The notes under the pieces were generated by a model. It was not told where the DNA came from. It ran no database searches and saw only the letters and a program-made list of their open reading frames with translations. Source: Terramyces sp. JEL0728 (taxonomy: Eukaryota; Chytridiomycota; Chytridiomycetes; Rhizophydiales; Terramycetaceae). From it: a stretch of 64,000 bases of DNA. The stretch is from positions 41,347 through 105,346 of the forward strand of contig JADIIU010000041.1 of the NCBI GenBank assembly GCA_027603945.1, read 5' to 3'. The position numbers and the translations under genes were made by a program. Positions 1-9,125 of the stretch are shown here, in pieces (position 1 is the first letter of the stretch; each line of letters starts with the position of its first letter).

Positions 1-283
1 TTGGCATTTCTGGCGTTGCAGCAATGGGTGTGTTGTAAATCATTGGTGCATCTGGTGTAGCTACCGGAGTTGCGACTATCATTGTTTGAGCCAAGGCAGT
101 CGTGTTGACAGGTGGAATATCCGTTGTCATAGTAGTAATAGATACAGAGGAAGTTGCGCCTTGATCAGTAGTAGCAGTTGAGATTAAAACTGGAGTAGCT
201 ACAGTTATCGCAAAAGTTGTACTGCTGTCACCTCCATAAGCTGCTTGTGCGGCAATCACAGACAATAAATTAAAGATGAGCAT
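1..283 (-). CDS. Secreted Ser/Thr-rich protein, 3' part beyond window edge
   Basis: An open frame runs leftward off the window from an ATG at 281-283, giving 94 codons without a stop. The first about 16 residues (MLIFNLLSVIAAQA) form a typical signal peptide. The rest is dominated by Thr, Ser, Val, Ala and Pro (repeated TTM/TTD, ATPVATP), as in O-mannosylated cell-surface proteins. The N-terminus closely resembles that of the neighbour encoded at 457-795 (hydrophobic core, then AAQS/AAQA), so the two look like tandem paralogues on the same strand. I know no enzymatic domain here. A cell-wall or spore-surface role is inference from composition only. The C-terminus is outside the window, so a GPI signal cannot be tested. 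Confidence 0.55.
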   Translation of the reverse strand, partial: MLIFNLLSVIAAQAAYGGDSSTTFAITVATPVLISTATTDQGATSSVSITTMTTDIPPVNTTALAQTMIVATPVATPDAPMIYNTPIAATPEMP

Positions 284-456
284 CTCGAGTGGCTGATAAA
301 TAGTCGCTGGGTTTATATAGTTTATTGTGGAACACTATTTGTCATAAAGTTGTATGACAAAAAGTTTCAAGCCCAAACAACCACTACAAGCCTGAAATCA
401 GCCCAAGCATACCATTTTCCAAGGAATAAATGAATCTTGAAGATTTCAGTGTTTAT

Positions 457-795
457 TTACAATAGCACTACGAGAGGCACGAGTACTGCCAGAACGCCTG
501 ATTTGCCCAAAGATGAACTTACCACTCCGGTTGTAATCACTGTAGAGGAGAAAGGAATTAACGAGGTGCTCTGTGAGCTATCAGTAGCTGTTGCTGTTGA
601 GGTTATCGCGGTGGAATTAACTGGAATATCGGTTGGTGGTGGTTGGTTGCCAATACCGCCAGTTGGAGCTGAAATAATGGTTGTAAATGTTACAACACTA
701 ACAGAGCATTGACAGACAGCAGATGGAAGCAGCGTAGATGAAAAAGTAGCTGTAGACTGAGCTGCTAATCCTGATACCAAAGTGAATATAAACAT
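457..795 (-). CDS. Secreted Ser/Thr-rich, probably GPI-anchored small protein
   Basis: A single-exon frame of 112 residues. Residues 1-12 (MFIFTLVSGLAA) form a short signal peptide. The middle is rich in Thr, Ser, Val and Pro with two cysteines (CQC). The end has a small-residue stretch (SSSLGKSG) followed by a hydrophobic tail of about 12 residues with no charged end, which is the pattern of a GPI-attachment signal. It lies about 170 bp from its likely paralogue at 1-283, on the same strand. An antisense open frame covering 437-712 is a composition shadow. The function is unknown; a surface or adhesion protein is inference from architecture. Confidence 0.6.
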   Translation of the reverse strand: MFIFTLVSGLAAQSTATFSSTLLPSAVCQCSVSVVTFTTIISAPTGGIGNQPPPTDIPVNSTAITSTATATDSSQSTSLIPFSSTVITTGVVSSSLGKSGVLAVLVPLVVLL

Positions 796-1009
796 CTTGG
801 ATGATTGTGCCTAGTGTTGCTCTTTATACTAATGGTATATCTTGACATCACTACAGTATTTCATAGTGGTATCTCATCGATCCGCAACCAAGCCTGACTA
901 ACTTTAAAGTGAATGCAACTAGGGTCCTTCAATCAAGATTTACTTATAATACGAAATTAATCCAAAGAATCTGTTGATCAATTCTTCAGTAGCAGATTAA
1001 CTATAGCCT

Positions 1010-1948
1010 ATGCGATTAATAATGAGTGAAGGATGGATCTTAACTCATGCGGCAATGCTGCTTTTAATATGCCCTACCATAATTTGCAAAATCAAAGCCC
1101 AAATCTACTCTTGTCGGTTTCCAAAAATGAGTGAAGAATATAAAAAGAAATTCGCTGCTTTATGCACCGAGTTCTATGAATCCTGTCAGGACAATCCAAC
1201 ACAAGAAACTTCTCTCCACCACTTTTTCACTCTGTTTGATTCATGTAAATCCAAGGATTCAAAAGTGCATTTGGATTTTGAGAGACAGGATTTACACTTG
1301 CCATTACCAGCAACAAGCCAATACCAGCAAATTATAGAATATTACTTGTCAGTTGGATTTGATTCCAAAGGAGAAATGATTTACCCGCAGGAATTTGTTA
1401 CTTATTTGAAAATCAAGAATGATACTAGAGCTAGAGTTCATGACGAGGGACAGCTACGAAGGCTTGCTGAATTGGAATTAGTTCTCCAATCGGATTTAAC
1501 TTGCAATTTATCACCAATTGAAGCATTGGATGATTTCTTAAGCAACTACAATTCGGTTGGATCGCAATCATTCATTTCTGGATTGCAATTGTTTTTGTAT
1601 ACTCAATCAAAGACTAGTAGACAAGTTGAATGGGAAATTGAAGATCTACAATTGGTGGAAACTGGAATTCCCCAGTTTTACACAAAAGTAGTTGAATTAT
1701 TGCGGATTTTAAAGTGCAGACATTCCAGATTACAACAAAGGACAAGCTGGATCTGCGACTTTGATTATATTTCCTTGGTTAATTACGAGCTAAAAGTATA
1801 CTCTTCAGCAACAAGGTCTTTGGTAAGACCCTGCGGTACTTTGATTACCACTGCCAGAGAACGAGGAATAAACGAAAAGGATGATTGGGGCTCTTTGTTT
1901 TGGACTTGCTCGTACTCTATCAAATCATTTTTCGTACATTTATTCTAA
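1010..1948 (+). CDS. Hypothetical protein with EF-hand-like segment
   Basis: An uninterrupted frame of 312 codons. If the first ATG is used, residues 8-30 are hydrophobic and could be a signal anchor. A second in-frame ATG at 1129 would give a soluble protein starting MSEEYKKKFAALC, and I cannot decide between them. Around residues 115-130 the sequence FDSKGEMIYPQEF looks like the second half of an EF-hand loop plus its exiting helix, although the loop lacks the usual full set of acidic ligands. The predicted protein is mainly helical and cysteine-containing. I do not recognise the family. Its neighbour at 2293-2796 carries a better EF-hand, so calcium binding may be a shared theme. Confidence 0.55.
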   Translation: MRLIMSEGWILTHAAMLLLICPTIICKIKAQIYSCRFPKMSEEYKKKFAALCTEFYESCQDNPTQETSLHHFFTLFDSCKSKDSKVHLDFERQDLHLPLPATSQYQQIIEYYLSVGFDSKGEMIYPQEFVTYLKIKNDTRARVHDEGQLRRLAELELVLQSDLTCNLSPIEALDDFLSNYNSVGSQSFISGLQLFLYTQSKTSRQVEWEIEDLQLVETGIPQFYTKVVELLRILKCRHSRLQQRTSWICDFDYISLVNYELKVYSSATRSLVRPCGTLITTARERGINEKDDWGSLFWTCSYSIKSFFVHLF

Positions 1949-2028
1949 CCTAAATAAACTAGAATCGATTATCACTAATCAACCAATTTTGGATATCTCT
2001 ATTTTTGACTTTTTTAAACGCGGAATAG

Positions 2029-2283
2029 ATGGAGGATAGAGAATTCAACAGAAAATTCAAAGAGATGACTGAAAAGGCAAACGAATTACTCTTAGTTGGA
2101 ACCGATGCGCTCAACACTTCAATGGAAATTCCCGTTTCAGCTTCAAAAATTGTCTGTAATCATAGATCTGCTGCAATTACCACCTTTTTATTTCCATTAG
2201 AGGCTTTCTTTGTTCTTTTTACTATAATTCCTTGTTTTCTCTGGACTGTAACGCTTTATGTAGTCAATAAATTACAATATTAA
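2029..2283 (+). CDS. Small single-pass membrane protein, hypothetical
   Basis: An 84-codon frame starting MEDREFNRKFKEM. The first about 45 residues are charged and helical. Residues 50-78 form one long hydrophobic segment (FLFPLEAFFVLFTIIP onward), suggesting a C-terminal membrane anchor. The stop is only 9 bp from the stop of the convergent gene at 2293-2796, so the two transcripts must overlap at their 3' ends. No family was recognised. It is supported by length, composition and a clean ATG rather than by homology. Confidence 0.4.
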   Translation: MEDREFNRKFKEMTEKANELLLVGTDALNTSMEIPVSASKIVCNHRSAAITTFLFPLEAFFVLFTIIPCFLWTVTLYVVNKLQY

Positions 2284-2292
2284 TCCTCTATA

Positions 2293-2796
2293 TTAGGGTC
2301 GATAGTTATTATCATAATATTCATACACTATATCTGTGATACGACCAAGACCGCCTCCAAGCTCTTGATATCTTAGGCGCATCCATCTGTCCAAGTAATA
2401 CTTGAAAGCGCCTTTTCCGTCACCAATATAGTCCAGCGTAAGCTCTCCCCACGAGATCATGTCATTGTTACTAACATCTAAAGTAGTGAAAAACATCTCT
2501 ACTTCTGCTGTAGTCATTGGTATGTTGTACAGGGACAGCAGTCTCGTGAATTTAGTGAATGTGAGCTGGCAGTCGGACGTGTATTCGTTAAAGTTCAAGT
2601 AGCCTAATGCCGTATATGAATCACATCCAGTCAATCCAAAATAAACTCTTGGCAAGAGTGTATTCCAATCTGATGGCTGCACTGTCAGCGCCGCTTTAAA
2701 TAGAAAGGTATAGCTGGTGAATACCAGAGCAATTAAAACGCAATGCGACACTAATTCCTTGAAGGAATAGTGGTATTTGAGTATTTGAAATTTCAT
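2293..2796 (-). CDS. EF-hand-like protein with N-terminal membrane segment
   Basis: A single-exon frame of 167 residues. Residues about 16-38 form a hydrophobic signal anchor. At about residues 107-118 the loop DVSNNDMISWGE fits the canonical EF-hand pattern (positions 1, 3, 5 and 12 acidic or Asn/Ser, Ile at 8), preceded and followed by helix-like sequence. A second, degenerate EF-like unit precedes it. This suggests a membrane-tethered calcium-binding protein, possibly facing the secretory lumen. No closer family was recognised. It is convergent with the small membrane protein gene on its right-hand stop side. Confidence 0.5.
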   Translation of the reverse strand: MKFQILKYHYSFKELVSHCVLIALVFTSYTFLFKAALTVQPSDWNTLLPRVYFGLTGCDSYTALGYLNFNEYTSDCQLTFTKFTRLLSLYNIPMTTAEVEMFFTTLDVSNNDMISWGELTLDYIGDGKGAFKYYLDRWMRLRYQELGGGLGRITDIVYEYYDNNYRP

Positions 2797-2874
2797 TGTT
2801 CGAACGCGATTTTTGAACTTTAAACACGAATAAAACAGACACGAATGAGTTACAGAACCAATTTATTTGCTAGA

Positions 2875-3706
2875 TTAACTGCCAAGATGTTCCACTAAAC
2901 ATACCAAATCAGCTTCATTTTCAGAATTTTCCGAATCGCGCTTGTCTGATACTTTGAATGCATCATTCTAGGTTAATTAAACGTACCTGTGCGGAAACCA
3001 TTGCCTCTCTATCAATTTCAAATGCAGATCTACTTGGATTTTCCCTAGCTTCTTTTAGAGTGGTTGGAATGTAGATTCCCTGTCTTCTTCCCTGGAATTC
3101 TTTGATTGAATCAGAACGCTTCAGTGAATCGGCTCTTTGGATAGTCTCCTCTCTCTTTGGAAGCATCTCTACTGTAGGAGAATTGTAGATATCAGGATCG
3201 CCAACGCGGAATGGTACTTTGCAAACATTGTCTTCCGCAGAAGAGGCATATTCCCTTTGCATAGATTTTAGATATGCTTCATCTACAGGGTCATTCTCTC
3301 TATCTTCAAAATCGCCTGCAGTTCTATAAATTCTGGTTTTAGTTTCCAATTCGGATACGATTATTTCCTTTTCCTTTTCAGTAACTCTAGACTTTCCTTT
3401 GCTGAACCAATTAGTGATACTTTTAAAGTTTGTCGACGGGATTCTTTTAACACTGTTTCTAAAAGTGACTTCAGAGATATCGGTATTTTGATAGACTGGT
3501 TTATTCAACGAGGATCTGCTTCCTGGTAGGTACTTTGTTAACTTGCGAATGCTATCTCCGAATTTCGAATTGCCGTTTTTAGTATCTGGAATATTCAATG
3601 AAGTATCGGTCGAGACAAAGTCTGAGTTTTTGTCTCCGAATTTCGAATTGCCGTTTTTAGTATCTGGAATATTCAATGAAGTATCGGTTGAAACAAAATC
3701 TGACAT
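2875..3706 (-). CDS. Hypothetical disordered protein with N-terminal tandem repeat
   Basis: Two exons joined across a 19-nt intron at 2968-2986 give about 270 residues ending ...LVEHLGS. The intron has GT/AG ends, and removing it extends the frame past an apparent stop. Residues 3-54 are two near-identical 26-residue units (DFVSTDTSLNIPD...KFGD). The rest is highly charged and low in hydrophobics (KGKSRVTEKEKEI, RREYASS, RSDSIKEF), typical of intrinsically disordered proteins with Ser/Thr phosphorylation potential. I do not recognise it. It is transcribed away from the CCDC146 gene with about 190 bp between start codons, which may be a shared promoter region. Confidence 0.6.
3545..3703 (-). 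repeat. 78-bp tandem duplication inside a coding exon
   Basis: Two adjacent copies of a 78-bp unit (period 26 codons) encode the same 23-24 residues at the N-terminus of the disordered protein. The copies differ at only a few, mostly synonymous positions (for example gtc/gtt and gag/gaa). This suggests a recent in-frame duplication that is still kept in frame. The unit ends differ (GDKNS against GDSIR). Confidence 0.85.
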
Positions 3707-3894
3707 TTTGTCAAAGAATATTTCCTGCTAGACTGACGTAAGCAGAACAACTGGCCATCTCACGAATTAAAGACGAATACTAGTGAAAATACCACCTGTA
3801 TTTCAAATATAAGCAATAGATATCTTTGAATACTGAATTTGTTTTATTACATCATAAGAATCGCGCAAGTGCCAAGTTACTTTTCAACTTTTTA

Positions 3895-6800
3895 ATGGCA
3901 GACGCAAGTAACTTGAAAATTAATTAAAGCTGAGGAAACCCCAAAAAGAAAGGATTCACGAATTGAAACGCAACTGTTGGATATTGACGATGAGGACCAC
4001 CAAGGAGACTATTACCTGTCTGGGCTGTTTAATATTGAAACATCTCCCGGATACAAGGCGCTTGATGGATTAAAAACAAAAAAAGATATTTCAGAAGAAA
4101 AGTATCCTACCATTGACATAGAATCAACAAATACAAGAAAGCCTTCATAGATTTACACGGATTTCTGCTCAGTCTTACCGCATTCGAGAAGGAAATGTCG
4201 GAAACTTTTAGGAGTACTTTGCAGGAAATGACTATGCAGAGATTAGAAAAAGATCGAGCAATTTCCCTCCAGTTTACAGGAAATGCGGAAATTGGGGAAT
4301 TGAAACGAGAATTGTTAAAAGTAATCGATTATAATGCAGGCTCAAAACGAAGTAGATATGGCAATCGACAGAGAATCAAAGTTGCAGCTAGATATAGAAG
4401 AATTGTCGAAAACCAAACAGGATTTGATTCACGATATTGAAGAAATACGAAGGCACAAAGCAGACATGCTCGAGCCTCAGTTGATTGCCGCGACAAAGGA
4501 ATTAAAGATTGATTTGTTGCAAAGAAGACAGCAAGTAGACAACTTGCAAAAAGACATGGAAGAAAAACAAGCTGCGTACGAGGTTGTAATGCAAGAAAGA
4601 TCACGAGCTGAGGCTGAAAGAGAAAAGCACTCTATTGCCTATGTGAAAGCGTCAGAAACCCCAATCAAAATATTGTAAGTCTTGCATAACTCAGAAAACA
4701 AATTGAAGTTTTGCGAGACGCAATGAACTCGTTGACTGGCGAAAATGTGAAACAGCAAACAATCAGCAGCTCTTTAGACAAGGAAATCGAACGACTTGGT
4801 AAAAAAAAGAAGGATTTAGAAGAGATGCGAATTGGGTTATCAGCTGCGTATGAAGAACGACGGGGTTTAATTCATCAGATGGAAAGACAGGTTGATGATA
4901 TTTTCAAAGAGCATGAGTTGGCCAAGGAACAACTAGCATTCCAGAGGGCCGAACGAGTAAGGCTGGATCTCTCTCTAAGAAAACACGTTTTCGAAGTAAT
5001 TTTCGCTGACCTAGATCAAAAGGGAGCACGATTTAGTTTTACGGGTAATCAGAGAAAAGGATACTTTTTTGAAACTTTATAGGAGGCTCGAATTAACGGT
5101 TAACAATATCAAATTGTCCACACCGGCAACCATAAAACACGGAATTGATCTTCAAAGGCAGCTGGAAGCAATCAAGAGCGATGAAAAACACTATCGAAAG
5201 GAAGTACAGAGACTAAGACAAGCCATCGATGTGTGCACGTATGATTTTCTTCAGCAAGACAGAATTGAAAAAGCTGGAAGTGAAGAATTAGAAGAACAAC
5301 TTATGGTCAACAAGAAACTGGAGGCGGAATTGGATACCGCAATTCAAGAGGCAAATATGACTGCTAGAGAATTGGAAGAAATGAAAATGGAAAAGGATTT
5401 GCGGGTAATTGGGATTTTATTGTAGTCCAGAGAAGTCATTAGAGCGCAAGTTAGAATCAGGAGCTTAAAGAACGATAATGCTACGCAAGACATTGCTCTA
5501 GTTGATTCTGCAAAAAGATGTAACGAGACTGTTACTAGAGTAAAAGAATTCATGGCTCTATATGAATTGGTAAAGAACGAGAGAAACAAATACGTAAACT
5601 TTACTAATTAAAGCTTAATTTGATTCACTCGTCGACTCAAAGACTGGCAGAAATGAAAGAAAAGATTAAAATTTTAACAAATGAAATTGAAATCCTCCGT
5701 CATGAAATGGCCCACAAAGACAGAGATTTAGCGGTAATATTTACTGATTGTAGAGAAAAAAACAAGATAACAGTGCGGCATACGCTATACGCGATTCTTT
5801 GAGGAACGAAGCAAACAAGTTGATGTTGCAGTACAGAGACAAGAGAGACCAGATTGAACATCGTCTAACAAGAATTGAAGCCTTGAATAGCAATATTAAT
5901 GCTGCAGAAGAAGAAATGCAGATTTTGAAATCTCGATATGAACAATCAGTAAAAGATCGAAACATGGCTGGTGTGCATTTGCTGGACAGAAATGACGAAC
6001 TATGTATTCTGTATGAAAGAATCAACGTCAAAAAAGAGAACATGTCAAAGGGTGCTACAGCACTAGCCGACAGAAATGATGAAATGAGGAAGCTTCAATT
6101 GATACTCGCAGAGTCTAAACGGCAATCTGAGCTGCAAAAGCAAAAGAAGCCAATCATTGCAGAGCTGGATACAGAGCTGACCAAGCTGGAAAAGAAAAAA
6201 GCAGAATTAATGAACTTGACGGTAATGCTGGGAGAGCAAATGGAGAATCCAAGCGATGAAAAAAGATGCAGAAATCTTGGAGGTGTTGATCCAGCACAGG
6301 AGGAATTAACCAAAAAAATTGAAAAGTTGGAGAATTTATTGTCAATCCAAGAGGTATTAGTGTTTTAATGAAAGGAAAGTATTTTGGAAAAAGACTTGAT
6401 ATTGGAAGAAGTCACATCTTTATCAGAGCGACTAAAAGCCCAGACAATGGAGTCAAAGGATGAAACCCACACTACTACCACAGAAATTAATGAGCTGACC
6501 AAGAGGATTAAGAATGTTACCAAAAAGACAATGGCGAAAGTGTCAGAGTTGGCCATGCACCAAGCAATGGCGATGAGCTTGTACAGAGAAACCGCTGAAA
6601 AGGTATAAAATGTTAATCCAGGAATGCTTGTTGGAAGAAGCCAACAATAGACTCGAAACTGGAGATATTCCCCTTGAACAGATTGAAGGAGATTTCATCA
6701 GAGAAGAGCGCAAAAGACAGCAACGAAAAGCCAAATTGCAAGCACTCAACGAAAAAAGAGAAAGAGTCGCGAATGGCAGGTTTATTGAGCTGTACTTGTT

Positions 6801-7010
6801 CTTAATATTAGCGAAGACGATTTCTATTTACACGGCAAAGTCAAGACAACTGCAGAGCCAAGACCTAATGCCTACATTCCAGAAACGACTGGGCTTGGGC
6901 AATTGCCTATTCCAAAGCCATATGGTGAGCACTCTCCTTTCAAACCTCAAGAGCCTGGTGCGCAGTTGCGCCATTACAAGAAACCAAGTGTTTTGCCAAT
7001 TGAAATTTAA
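3895..7010 (+). CDS. CCDC146: CCDC146 / MBO2 flagellar coiled-coil protein
   Basis: Twelve exons join in frame to 964 residues, very close to vertebrate CCDC146. The protein is almost entirely coiled coil. Diagnostic stretches include the [11 protein letters not shown] motif, [31 protein letters not shown], and the conserved C-terminus (RPNAYIPE, then [16 protein letters not shown] and a final PIEI). The family (MBO2 in Chlamydomonas) acts at centrioles/basal bodies and in the flagellar axoneme, and is needed for normal beating. Its presence argues that this organism makes motile cells. Introns: 3908-3929, 4102-4121, 4321-4339, 4675-4694, 4996-5014, 5405-5425, 5594-5613, 5734-5753, 6354-6374, 6603-6621 and 6792-6811, all 19-22 nt. 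The first exon is only 13 nt, so the exact start is the least certain part. Confidence 0.93.
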
Positions 7011-7180
7011 TGATCTTATGCAATAAAGGAAATGTATTATATTTGGAGATTCAGATCAGGTCCATTTACTGCCAGTATTTGCAAATGAAATAGTTGTCCG
7101 AAAAAGTTTGCAAAACTAAATGATTTCACTTCCTAATCAACAAGTCGATTTATTGCAAACCTTTAAAAAAGCAGTCTCTA

Positions 7181-8383
7181 ATGGCGGATCGGTCATCAAA
7201 TACGTTAGTTCCTCGTTTACCGCCTCCGCTTCCCTTCTTTTTGTCCCAACTGGAGTTCATGCTTCAAAACCAGCGGGTAATTCACAAAGTAACTGTAGAA
7301 ATTGAAAAAGTATTGACCGATTACAGCAAGCAATCACATATGATTACAAACGAAAGAGTAAGGTAGATTTAAACAGTAGATCATCAACAAGATCGCTACT
7401 GCAAATCAAATTGTCGAAGAAAGCATTTTGACTGTGTCTCACACTGAAATGATCGACTGGTTATTGCCTGGAGTCAAACCAACAAAGAAAGAACTTGACG
7501 TTGCAATGGTAATTGCTAAATAATTACAGGTTTCTATCATGACATTGCAAGATGGAAAGATTTCTCAATACAGAGTTTATTGGGACCAAGCCGCTGTTTT
7601 GTCGCAAGCTACCATCCTACCAAGATCTCTTTACTGTAAAGCAAATAGAACTGAAGTTGTATTACCTGTTGCCAATTCGGCCAGCCATTTAACCGCATTA
7701 TCAAATGATGATGTTGATCAAATTAGCGAAAAGGTTGAAGCTGTTGCAGTAGAAGCAAATCCAAGGTTGAACCCGCAAAGAAACGCTGCATCTGAAGGCT
7801 TTATGCAGCATGACGATTCATTCAGGTAATAATCTTTTGATTCAGACCATCTTCAAGGGTACTTGGAAGACCTGGCGATAAATCCTCCGATATCTTTGGC
7901 ACTGAAGAAGAGTCTTTCAGACCATCTTCCCGTGTCTTGGCTAGACCAGGGGGCAAAACTAATGATGTTTTCAACACTGGACCAGAACCTGAAGTTACAA
8001 ATCGTCCAGTTTATAAAAAATCTTTGGATATTTTCTCTGACGAACCTGCACAAACAAAGGAGGTAAATCGCAGAGATCCAAACCGGGCTTCATTGGATGA
8101 TGATTCAGCTCACCGTCCTGGACACAAACAATTCCAAGGTTTGAACAACAAAACTCAATTTACCATTGGTGGAGACTCAACTGCCAACCAAGGATTCCGC
8201 ACTGGAAAACAAATTGACCCAACCAGCAATCAAAGCCAAATCTCCTTTGCTAATACCGAAACTGTTCGGGTAGTTGGATTTGCACGCCGTGATCCTAACG
8301 CCCGCAGTGAAGAAACTGTAACCCGTCCAAGCTCTAGAGTTTTGAACAACCCAGGCGGTAAGAGCTCCTTTTCCTTTGCTTAA
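7181..8383 (+). CDS. NTF2/SnoaL-like domain fused to Jupiter-type motif repeats
   Basis: Four exons give 379 residues (introns 7358-7379, 7509-7529, 7826-7845). Residues about 20-165 form an NTF2-like/SnoaL fold: the signature DWLLPGVKPT, the following strand and RVYWDQAAVLSQ are typical of this family. After a linker come two copies of the motif RPSSRVL-x-RPG-xK (at about residues 216 and 242), each followed by DIFGT/DVFNT. A third copy lies at the extreme C-terminus (RPSSRVLNNPGGKSS). Motifs of this kind define the Jupiter/HN1 (JPT) microtubule-associated proteins, which bind or accompany microtubules. The combination suggests a soluble protein recruited to microtubules, perhaps axonemal given the CCDC146 gene directly upstream. 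That role is inference. No catalytic residues could be assigned. Confidence 0.75.
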
Positions 8384-8562
8384 ATATGAAAATATATTCA
8401 TTTTCTTGGTTGTGACCATTGACCCATATTAAGGATACTCTCGACGCCGCAATTATGCGACAAAGAATTGTAGCTGCAGCACATTTCTTTTGAATAGCAG
8501 GGCAGATTATTGCAATTGTTGCATTTATGTATATTCTCTCCAAAACAATGGAATTAACTACA

Positions 8563-8574
8563 AGGGCTAGGGCT
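8563..8574. promoter_or_regulatory. GGGCTAGGG-type motif upstream of G-gamma gene
   Basis: The sequence AGGGCTAGGGCT lies about 80 bp before the G-gamma start codon. It resembles the TTAGGG-like motif seen before eL43 (40759-40771) and the CCCTAGCTAGGG palindrome before QCR6 (34845-34856). A common DNA-binding factor of the Tbf1/telobox type is a guess from similarity. Confidence 0.25.
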
Positions 8575-8655
8575 GATATGGAGTTGCGTCATTGATTGAT
8601 TGTCGCCTCGCTTTTCCTTTTTGAAATACAGTTTTGAAATCTAAGCACTAGGAGA

Positions 8656-8891
8656 ATGTCTGAATTAAAATTACGAAAGCTAATGGAACATACCCAGAGA
8701 CTCAGGGAGCAACTGGAATTACCGCGTATCAAAGTATCCGAGGCAGGACAAACGTAAATATATCTTAACAAAGACTGATTGCATATGTGAAATCTACAAA
8801 GGACGCCTTACTACCATCCGTATGGGGCCCTGTAGACAAGAAAGACGATCCATTCCAAGCGCAAGGCGGTGGTTGCTGCTCAGTCATTTAG
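8656..8891 (+). CDS. Heterotrimeric G-protein gamma subunit
   Basis: Two exons (intron 8754-8773, 20 nt) encode 71 residues. The N-terminal half is a short amphipathic helix ([25 protein letters not shown]) of the kind that forms a coiled coil with G-beta. The C-terminus ends GGGCCSVI, a CaaX box (C-S-V-I) with an adjacent palmitoylatable cysteine, as in fungal Ste18/GpgA proteins. The expected product is a prenylated, membrane-bound G-gamma acting with G-beta downstream of G-protein-coupled receptors. The protein is about the usual length (70-110 residues). The gene is too short and too interrupted to show as a long open frame, but both exons join in frame and both key motifs are intact. Confidence 0.9.
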
Positions 8892-9125
8892 AATTGCTTT
8901 TTACGGAATCCCAGAATATTATTCGACAAATAAAATGTTTTGAAATTTAGAAACGCTCCCACAATGTGTTTTATAACGTAAGATGCGGTGCCGGTTTGCA
9001 TACACCAATCAAACCTTATGAGTGTTCTCTGTGATTATCTAGTAATGTTTTAATTCCCTGTGGGTTCTCAAGTATGGATTTGGGCATTATTTACACTTTT
9101 CAATCAAAACAAAGCGCGTTTGAAA

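Noticed and set aside
437..712. Plus-strand 91-codon open frame
   Set aside because: It is the exact antisense of the Ser/Thr-rich secreted protein gene; the repeated codon composition on the other strand explains its openness, and it has no recognisable features.
7120..7305. A second open frame overlapping the NTF2-like gene start
   Set aside because: It is a frame shadow; the spliced frame from ATG 7181 continues into the conserved NTF2-like domain.
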